Assembly (NCBI RefSeq): GCF_020857975.1
Contig: NZ_JACWUO010000003.1
Span: 1-64,000, forward strand
Direction: 5' to 3'
DNA length: 64,000 bases
DNA from: Stenotrophomonas rhizophila
GTDB taxonomy: Bacteria > Pseudomonadota > Gammaproteobacteria > Xanthomonadales > Xanthomonadaceae
Position 1 is the first letter of the stretch. Each line of letters starts with the position of its first letter. Below the pieces are notes generated by a model. The model was not told the origin of the DNA. It saw only the letters and a program-made list of their open reading frames with translations, and made no database searches. Shown here piece after piece: positions 57,745 through 64,000 of this stretch. Made by a program: the position numbers and the translations under genes.

Positions 57745-58706
57745 GCCGTCGGGGCCTCCAGGGTCTGTTCCAGCACGCGCCAGACCAGCTCTTCAAAACC
57801 GATCCCGGCCTGCGCCGCCGCCTTGGGCACCAGCGAATGGCTGGTCATGCCCGGCGCGGTATTCACTTCCAGCAGGTAGAAGCGGCCGCTGGCGCGGTCG
57901 CGCATCACATCCACCCGGCCCCAGCCGCGGCAGCCGGCGGCCTGGAAGGCGGCCAGCGCGATGCGGCCGATCTCCAGTTCGTCGTCGTCCTCCAGGCCCG
58001 GGCACAGGTACTGGGTGTCTTCGGCGATGTACTTGGCGTTGTAGTCGTACCACTGGCCCTTGGGCACGATGCGGATCGACGGCAATGCCTGGTCGCCGAG
58101 GATGGCCACGGTAAGCTCGTCGCCGACCACCATCTGTTCCATCAGCAGCTGCCCGTCATAGCGGGCGGCCAGCGCCACGGCCTGGTCCAGCCCGGCGTCG
58201 TCGACGACCCGGCTGATGCCCACGCTGGAGCCTTCGTTGGCCGGCTTGACCACCACCGGCAGGCCCAGTTCGGCCGCGGCGGCATGCACGTCCACGCCTT
58301 CCACCAGCTTGACGTAGCGCGGCGTGGGCAGGCCCAGCGACAGCCACACCTGCTTGGTGCGGATCTTGTCCATGCTCAGCGCCGAGCCGAGCACGTCCGA
58401 GCCGGTGTACGGCACGCCGAAGGCCTGCATCAAGCCCTGCACGATGCCGTCCTCACCGCCGCCGTTGTGGCCATGCAGAATGTTGAACACGCGGTCGAAG
58501 CGTTTTTCCACCAGCGCCAGCGCCAGCGCCGGGATGCCGTCCACCGCCACCGCGTCCACGCCACGCGCGCGCAGCGCGGCGATCACGTTGCGGCCGGAGT
58601 CCAGCGACACCTCGCGTTCGCTGGAGGTGCCGCCAAGCAGCACGGCGACGCGGCCGAATGCGGCCGGGTCGGTGCAGCGCAGCGATGGGAAGAAGATCGG
58701 TTTCAT
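57741..58706 (-). CDS. ddlB: D-alanine--D-alanine ligase
   Basis: A 321-residue ATP-grasp enzyme making D-Ala-D-Ala for peptidoglycan. The segments [26 protein letters not shown], and the C-terminal [18 protein letters not shown] are conserved. Overlaps murC and ftsQ by four bases. Confidence 0.96.
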   Translation of the reverse strand: MKPIFFPSLRCTDPAAFGRVAVLLGGTSSEREVSLDSGRNVIAALRARGVDAVAVDGIPALALALVEKRFDRVFNILHGHNGGGEDGIVQGLMQAFGVPYTGSDVLGSALSMDKIRTKQVWLSLGLPTPRYVKLVEGVDVHAAAAELGLPVVVKPANEGSSVGISRVVDDAGLDQAVALAARYDGQLLMEQMVVGDELTVAILGDQALPSIRIVPKGQWYDYNAKYIAEDTQYLCPGLEDDDELEIGRIALAAFQAAGCRGWGRVDVMRDRASGRFYLLEVNTAPGMTSHSLVPKAAAQAGIGFEELVWRVLEQTLEAPTA

Positions 58707-60139
58707 GCCGCCGGGGTCTCCGTGAAGCCTTCGGTTGCGATCAGCTGGGCGACGTGGCCGATATCGCCGGCGCCCATCATCAGCAGCAGGTCGCCGTCCT
58801 GCAGCACATCGGGCAGCACGTGCGACAGCTCGGCGGTGTGGCCGACCACCACCGGCTCGCTGCGCCCGCGCGCGCGGATGGCACGGGCCAGCGAACGCGA
58901 ATCGGCGCCGGGGATCGGCGCTTCACCGGCCGGGTAGACCTCGCTCAGGACCAGCGCGTCCACTTCGGACAGCACCGCGGCGAACGCGTCGAACTGGTCG
59001 CGGGTGCGGCTGTAGCGATGCGGCTGGAAGGCCACCACCAGGCGCTGGTCGGGCCAGCCGCCACGGGCCGCGGCGAACACCGCCGCCAGCTCGCGCGGGT
59101 GGTGGCCGTAATCGTCGATCACCCGCACCGTGGCGCCACTGTGGGTGGTGACCAGGCCCAGGTCGTTGAAGCGGCGGCCGATGCCGGCGAAGCTTTCCAG
59201 CGCGCGCGCGATCGCCTCCGGCGCCACGCCCAGCTGCCAGCCCACCGCGGCGGCGGCCAGCGCGTTGAGCACGTTGTGCGCGCCCGGCAGGGCCAGCGTC
59301 ACCGGGTGGCTGCTGCCTTCGGGCAGGCGCAGGGTGAAGCGCATCCGCGGTCCGTCCTGGACCACGTCCTCGGCGCGCACGTCGGCGTTGCTGCTCATGC
59401 CGTAGCTCATCACGTGGCGCGGGGTCTGCGCGGCCAGCGCGGCCACTTCCGGGTCGTCGATGCACAGCACCGCCAGTCCGTAGAACGGCAGGCGCTGCAG
59501 GAACTCGGCGAACGCGGCCTGGACCCGGGCGAAATCGTTGCCGTAGTTCTCCAGGTGGTCCGAATCGATATTGGTGATCACCGACACCAGCGGGTTCAGG
59601 CGCAGGAAGCTGCCATCGCTTTCGTCGGCCTCGGCCACCAGCCACTGGCCACCGCCGAGCTTGGCGTTGGCCCCGGCGGCCAGCAGCTGGCCACCGATCA
59701 CGAAGGTCGGGTCCAGCCCGCCTTCGCTGAGCACCGCCGCGGTCAGGCTGGTGGTGGTGGTCTTGCCGTGGGTGCCGGCCACCGCGATGCCGCGGCGGAA
59801 GCGCATCAGTTCGGCCAGCATCGCCGCGCGCGGCATGATCGGAATGCGCTGGCTGCGCGCTTCCATCAGTTCCGGGTTGTCGTCGCGGATCGCGCTGGAG
59901 ACCACCACGCAGTCGGTGCCGAGCACGTTGGCGGCCGAATGGCCGCGCATCACCCGCGCGCCCAGGCCGGCCAGGCGGCGGGTCGCGGCGTTGTCGGCGT
60001 TGTCCGAGCCGGACACTTCATAGCCCAGGGTCAGCATCACTTCGGCGATGCCGCTCATGCCGGTGCCGCCGATGCCGACGAAGTGCACGCGCGGGAAGGC
60101 GCGGACCAGGTCGTTGGTGTCATGCAGGCGGCGGATCAT
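58703..60139 (-). CDS. murC: UDP-N-acetylmuramate--L-alanine ligase
   Basis: A 478-residue cytoplasmic ligase. The start [18 protein letters not shown] at 60139 is the family N terminus; the longer frame to 60322 overlaps murG. Nucleotide motifs [11 protein letters not shown] and [11 protein letters not shown] are complete. Confidence 0.96.
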   Translation of the reverse strand: MIRRLHDTNDLVRAFPRVHFVGIGGTGMSGIAEVMLTLGYEVSGSDNADNAATRRLAGLGARVMRGHSAANVLGTDCVVVSSAIRDDNPELMEARSQRIPIMPRAAMLAELMRFRRGIAVAGTHGKTTTTSLTAAVLSEGGLDPTFVIGGQLLAAGANAKLGGGQWLVAEADESDGSFLRLNPLVSVITNIDSDHLENYGNDFARVQAAFAEFLQRLPFYGLAVLCIDDPEVAALAAQTPRHVMSYGMSSNADVRAEDVVQDGPRMRFTLRLPEGSSHPVTLALPGAHNVLNALAAAAVGWQLGVAPEAIARALESFAGIGRRFNDLGLVTTHSGATVRVIDDYGHHPRELAAVFAAARGGWPDQRLVVAFQPHRYSRTRDQFDAFAAVLSEVDALVLSEVYPAGEAPIPGADSRSLARAIRARGRSEPVVVGHTAELSHVLPDVLQDGDLLLMMGAGDIGHVAQLIATEGFTETPAA

Positions 60140-60170
60140 GCGCGGCCTCGCGTCTGGCGCGGAGCGGTGG

Positions 60171-61262
60171 TCATTTGGATTCCTCGAGAATGATATCGGC
60201 GATGCGCTCGGCGGCATCGACCTTGGCCAGGGCACGCGCGGCGTCAGCCATCTGCATGCGGCGGGCGGAATTTTCGGACAATTCGCGCAGCACGCCTGCA
60301 AGGTGCGCCGCCAGCGTTTCATCCTGCTTCAGCAATACGGCTGCGCCACGGTCGACCAGGTACTCCGCGTTGCGGGTCTGGTGGTCGTCCACGGCGGCGG
60401 CGAACGGCACCAGCACGCTGCCCACGCCGACCGCGCACAGCTCGGCCAGGGTCGAGGCGCCGGAGCGGCACACCACCAGGTCGGCCCAGGCGAAGGCCTC
60501 GGCCATGTCGGCGATGAACGGCTGCACCGACGCGCTGACACCGGCGTCCTGGTAGGCCTGCAACGCTTCGGCATGCAGTTTTTCACCGCTCTGGTGGCGC
60601 ACCTGCACGGCCACGCTGCCGCCCAGCGCGGCCAGCGCCTGCGGCACCGCGTTGTTCAACGCGCGCGCGCCCTGGCTACCGCCGAGCACCAGCAGGCGCA
60701 GCGGCCCCTGGCGGTCGGCCAGGCGCTGCTGCGGCGGCGCGATCGACGCGATCTCGGCGCGCACCGGGTTGCCCACCGCTTCTTCGCGCTGGGCGAAGCT
60801 GCCCGGGAAGCCGGTCAGCACGCGCCGCGCGAACCGCGACAGCACCCGGTTGGTCAGGCCCGGGGCGCGGTTCTGTTCGTGCACCAGCAGCGGCAGGCCA
60901 TGCAGGCGCGCGGCCAGGCCGCCGGGGCCGGAAGCGAAACCACCAAAGGCGATCACCGTGCGCGGCTGGCGGTCGCGGATCAGGAAGCCGGCCGCGCGCA
61001 CCGCGCGCAGCAGGCGCCACGGCGCGCCGAGCAGGGCCAGCTTGCCCTTACCGCGCAGGCCGCTGATCGCCAGCGTATCGATGTGGATGTCGTGCTGCGG
61101 CACCAGGCGGGTTTCCATGCCGCCGTCGCTGCCCAGCCAGGTCACCGGGATGCCGCGCTCGCGTAACACCCGGGCCACGGCCAGGCCGGGGAAGATATGG
61201 CCACCGGTACCGCCGGCCATGATCATCACCGGGCGCGCGGAGGAGGTCGGGCGCGTGCTCAT
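60171..61262 (-). CDS. murG: MurG glycosyltransferase (lipid II synthesis)
   Basis: A 363-residue inner-face enzyme adding GlcNAc to lipid [15 protein letters not shown] and the C-terminal [12 protein letters not shown] site are present. It overlaps ftsW by four bases and precedes murC by 31. Confidence 0.96.
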   Translation of the reverse strand: MSTRPTSSARPVMIMAGGTGGHIFPGLAVARVLRERGIPVTWLGSDGGMETRLVPQHDIHIDTLAISGLRGKGKLALLGAPWRLLRAVRAAGFLIRDRQPRTVIAFGGFASGPGGLAARLHGLPLLVHEQNRAPGLTNRVLSRFARRVLTGFPGSFAQREEAVGNPVRAEIASIAPPQQRLADRQGPLRLLVLGGSQGARALNNAVPQALAALGGSVAVQVRHQSGEKLHAEALQAYQDAGVSASVQPFIADMAEAFAWADLVVCRSGASTLAELCAVGVGSVLVPFAAAVDDHQTRNAEYLVDRGAAVLLKQDETLAAHLAGVLRELSENSARRMQMADAARALAKVDAAERIADIILEESK

Positions 61263-62581
61263 CCCATCCTCCCCAGGGTCGGCTCGATCCGCTGCTGCAT
61301 GCGGCTGGTGCCGCGTGGCGCGCTGTCACGCGAACTGCCGTCGCGCGGCGCGCCGTCGTGCATCGCCGCGCCCACGCCACCGGCGCCGCCCGCATCGGCG
61401 TGGATCGGCTCATCGCCTTCCGGCGCGCCCATGCGCACGGCCTGGCGCCGCTCGGCGCGGTCCAGTTCATAGGACACCCGCAACAGCAGGCCCATCGCCA
61501 CGCAGGTCATCAGCACGCTGGAGCCGCCGGAGGAAATCAGCGGCAGGGTCAGGCCCTTGGTCGGCAGGATGCCCAGGTTGACCCCGATCGAGACGAAGCT
61601 CTGCATGCTGATCCACAGGCCGATACCGAAGGCGATATAGCCGGAGAAGTGCCGCTTCATCTCCACGCAGCGCATGCCCAGCCAGAAGGTGCGGCCGACC
61701 AGCAGGGCGTACAGACCGATGATCAGGCAGGTACCGATGAAGCCCAGCTCCTCGGCGGTGACCGAGAAGATGAAGTCGGTATGCGCCTCGGGCAGGTAGT
61801 ACAGCTTCTGCACCGAGTTGCCCAGGCCCACCCCGGTCCACTCGCCCCGGCCCACGGCCATCAGCGCGTTGGACAGCTGGTAGCCGTCGCCCTGCTGGTC
61901 GGCCCACGGGTCCAGGAAGGAGGTGATGCGGCGCATGCGGTAGGGTTCGATGATCGCCAGCGCGCTCATCGCCACCAGGCCGAACACCACCGGCATCGAC
62001 ATGCGCGGCATGTTGACCCCGCCCAGCACCAGCATGCCGGCGGTGATCGCCAGCAGCAGGGTGGACGAGCCGAAATCGGGCTGCAGCAGCAGCAACACCA
62101 CCAGCGCGCCGGCCACGCCCAGCGGCTTGAGCATCGCCGGCCAGGTCGCATTGACCTCGTCGCGGAAGCGCACCAGGTAGCTGGACAGCCAAACGATGTA
62201 CAGCACCTTGACCGCTTCGACGGTCTGGAACTTGGAGATGCCCAGGTTGATCCAGCGGCGGGCGCCGTTGACGCTGCTGCCCAGGCCGGGGACGAACACC
62301 ACCACCAGCAGCGCGAAACAACCCAGCAGCAGCACCTGGTTGTACTGTTCGATGGTCTTCAGTTCGGTGCGCATGGCGATGATCGCCAGCACGATGCCGA
62401 CCGCCAGGAAGATCAGGTGGCGGTTGAGGTAGTAGAACGGGCTGCTCATCAACGCGATCGAGCTCGACGCGACCATCACCACGCCCAGCCCGGTGAGCGC
62501 GATGATCGCGCCCAGCAGCCACTTGTCGAAGTGGCCTCCGATGGCTTCAAGGCGGGTTGCCTGGCGCGACAGGTCGTTCAT
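61259..62581 (-). CDS. ftsW: Peptidoglycan polymerase FtsW (SEDS family)
   Basis: A 440-residue membrane protein with ten hydrophobic segments. The SEDS motifs [16 protein letters not shown], and the [20 protein letters not shown] block are clear. The C-terminal 60 residues form a hydrophilic, Gly/Ala/Arg-rich tail longer than in enterobacteria. The start at 62581 shares one base with the mraY stop. Confidence 0.95.
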   Translation of the reverse strand: MNDLSRQATRLEAIGGHFDKWLLGAIIALTGLGVVMVASSSIALMSSPFYYLNRHLIFLAVGIVLAIIAMRTELKTIEQYNQVLLLGCFALLVVVFVPGLGSSVNGARRWINLGISKFQTVEAVKVLYIVWLSSYLVRFRDEVNATWPAMLKPLGVAGALVVLLLLQPDFGSSTLLLAITAGMLVLGGVNMPRMSMPVVFGLVAMSALAIIEPYRMRRITSFLDPWADQQGDGYQLSNALMAVGRGEWTGVGLGNSVQKLYYLPEAHTDFIFSVTAEELGFIGTCLIIGLYALLVGRTFWLGMRCVEMKRHFSGYIAFGIGLWISMQSFVSIGVNLGILPTKGLTLPLISSGGSSVLMTCVAMGLLLRVSYELDRAERRQAVRMGAPEGDEPIHADAGGAGGVGAAMHDGAPRDGSSRDSAPRGTSRMQQRIEPTLGRMG

Positions 62582-63666
62582 CAGCGGACCTTCAACGTGG
62601 CCAGGCCGACCAGGACCAGCACCACCGAGATGATCCAGAAGCGCACGATCACGCGCGGCTCCGGCCAGCCCTTCAGTTCGAAGTGGTGGTGGATCGGGGC
62701 CATGCGGAATACGCGCTTGCCGGTCAGCTTGAACGAAGCGACCTGGATCATCACCGACAGCGTTTCGATCACGAACACCCCGCCCATGATCACCAGCACC
62801 AGCTCCTGGCGGGTGATCACCGCGATGGTGCCCAGCACCGCACCCAGCGCCAGCGCGCCGATGTCGCCCATGAACACCATGGCCGGGTAGGTGTTGAACC
62901 ACAGGAAGCCGAGGCCGGCGCCGGCGATCGCCGCGCAGATGATCACCAGTTCACCGGCACCGGGAATCTGCGGAATCTGCAGGTAGCTGGAGAACACCAC
63001 GTTGCCCGAGGCATAGGCGAACACGCCCAGCGCGCAGGCGACCAGCACCGTGGGCATGATCGCCAGCCCGTCCAGGCCGTCGGTCAGGTTGACCGCGTTG
63101 GAGAAGCCGACGATCCAGAAGTAGGCGATGGCCACGAAGCTGATTCCGGCCAGCGGCAGCGCCACCGACTTGAACATCGGGATGTAGAAGGTGAGCGCGG
63201 CGGGCACGTCGGCGGTGTAGAACAGGAACAGGCCGGCGGCCAGGCCGAAGATCGACTGCAGCAGGTACTTCCAGCGCGACTTCAGGCCGTTCGGGTCGCG
63301 GCGCACGATCTTGATCCAGTCGTCGTACCAGCCGATCGCACCGAAGCACAGCATCACCGCCAGCACCACCCATACATAGCGGTTGCGCAGGTCGGCCCAC
63401 ATCAGCACCGACAGGGTGATGGTGAGCAGGATCAGCGAGCCGCCCATGGTCGGCGTGCCGGCCTTGGAGAAGTGGCTCTGCGGGCCGTCGGTACGGATCG
63501 GCTGGCCGCCCTTGAACTGGGCCAGCTTGCGGATCATCGCCGGGCCCAGCCACAGCGACAGGAACAGCGCGGTCAAGGCGGCGAGGATGCCACGCAGAGT
63601 CAGATAGCCGAACAGCCCGAACAGGCTCTCCAACTGCTGCAACCATCGGGCCAGTTCAAGCAACAT
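62581..63666 (-). CDS. mraY: MraY transferase (lipid I synthesis)
   Basis: A 361-residue membrane enzyme transferring phospho-MurNAc-pentapeptide to undecaprenyl phosphate. The motifs [22 protein letters not shown] and HHHFELKGW near the C-terminus are present. It overlaps the murF stop region by 11 bases. Confidence 0.97.
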   Translation of the reverse strand: MLLELARWLQQLESLFGLFGYLTLRGILAALTALFLSLWLGPAMIRKLAQFKGGQPIRTDGPQSHFSKAGTPTMGGSLILLTITLSVLMWADLRNRYVWVVLAVMLCFGAIGWYDDWIKIVRRDPNGLKSRWKYLLQSIFGLAAGLFLFYTADVPAALTFYIPMFKSVALPLAGISFVAIAYFWIVGFSNAVNLTDGLDGLAIMPTVLVACALGVFAYASGNVVFSSYLQIPQIPGAGELVIICAAIAGAGLGFLWFNTYPAMVFMGDIGALALGAVLGTIAVITRQELVLVIMGGVFVIETLSVMIQVASFKLTGKRVFRMAPIHHHFELKGWPEPRVIVRFWIISVVLVLVGLATLKVR

Positions 63667-64000
63667 GGGGGGTTTCCTCTCCTCGCGCCAGCAGCGCTTT
63701 CACAATTTTGTCCATGGCACTGCCGCGCGAGCCCTTGACCAGGCAGCGCACGCCGGCATGCAGGTCGACGGCAAGCGCGGCGGCCAGGCTGTCGTGGTCC
63801 TGGAAGTGCCGGCCACCGTCGCCGAAGGCGGCCGATGCGGCCGCGCTCAGCGGGCCCAGCGTGTACAGGCGCTTGAGCCCGGCATCGCGCGCGCGGCGGC
63901 CGGCCTGGGCATGCAAGGCCTCACCGTCCGGGCCGAGCTCACGCATGTCGCCCAGCACCAGCCAGCCTTCGGCCTGGGTACCGGCCAGGGCGTCGATCGC
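63656..64000 (-). CDS. murF: UDP-MurNAc-tripeptide--D-alanyl-D-alanine ligase, C-terminal part
   Basis: Only the last 114 codons are in the window; the gene continues past the right edge. [13 protein letters not shown] and the terminal [13 protein letters not shown] are MurF signatures. It is the upstream end of the visible dcw cluster. Confidence 0.93.
   Translation of the reverse strand, partial: AIDALAGTQAEGWLVLGDMRELGPDGEALHAQAGRRARDAGLKRLYTLGPLSAAASAAFGDGGRHFQDHDSLAAALAVDLHAGVRCLVKGSRGSAMDKIVKALLARGEETPHVA

Overview
The window is high-GC proteobacterial chromosome that looks like Stenotrophomonas or a close Xanthomonadaceae relative. The evidence is gene content and order (dcw cluster running murF to ftsZ, then lpxC, dciA, an M23 peptidase gene and secA; a hemP/TonB receptor heme operon; tesA-ybbA-ybbP) and many short palindromes flanked by GTAG/CTAC, which match the SMAG repeats known from Stenotrophomonas maltophilia. 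No tRNA, rRNA, insertion sequence, prophage or CRISPR array was seen.

Layout. 1-2.4 kb: an OmpR/histidine-kinase pair. 2.4-6.3 kb: tesA and a divergent YbbA/YbbP-type ABC system. 6.9-11.1 kb: a Fur-controlled heme operon reading leftward (hemP, TonB-dependent receptor, two accessory proteins). 11.3-14.8 kb: aldo/keto reductase, then a nucleoside transporter with ribokinase. 14.8-15.5 kb: non-coding, packed with repeats and hairpins. 15.6-19.9 kb: a PAP2 phosphatase and, divergent from it, a four-gene YcaO/SagB-type (TOMM/RiPP) cluster with an unusual membrane-protein precursor candidate. 20-25 kb: dusB, a methyltransferase and an envelope glycosyltransferase pair. 25-27 kb: membrane hydrolase and LpxH-like phosphatase. 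27.3-44.4 kb: methyl-cycle genes metK, ahcY (behind an SAH riboswitch) and metF, interspersed with ppc, an S9 peptidase, ybaK, an amidohydrolase and others. 45-51 kb: a Nudix/ThiE-like fusion and secA, separated by a lower-GC insertion of two unknown HEAT-like proteins preceded by a small peptide ORF and an attenuator hairpin. 51.5-64 kb: M23 peptidase, dciA, lpxC and the dcw cluster, cut at the right edge inside murF.

The two most interesting regions are the TOMM-type cluster (16.2-19.9 kb) and the low-GC cassette between the Nudix gene and secA (46.3-48.1 kb). In the first, the likely substrate is a 187-residue protein with an N-terminal Ser/Thr/Cys-rich stretch after a GGG, followed by membrane helices. 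In the second, the order peptide ORF, terminator hairpin, two translationally coupled large genes resembles a RiPP operon, but the function is unknown.

Most housekeeping genes are confident. Starts were adjusted by ribosome binding sites, signal peptides and known family N-termini where the longest frame was clearly too long. All family assignments come from reading motifs; no database search was run.
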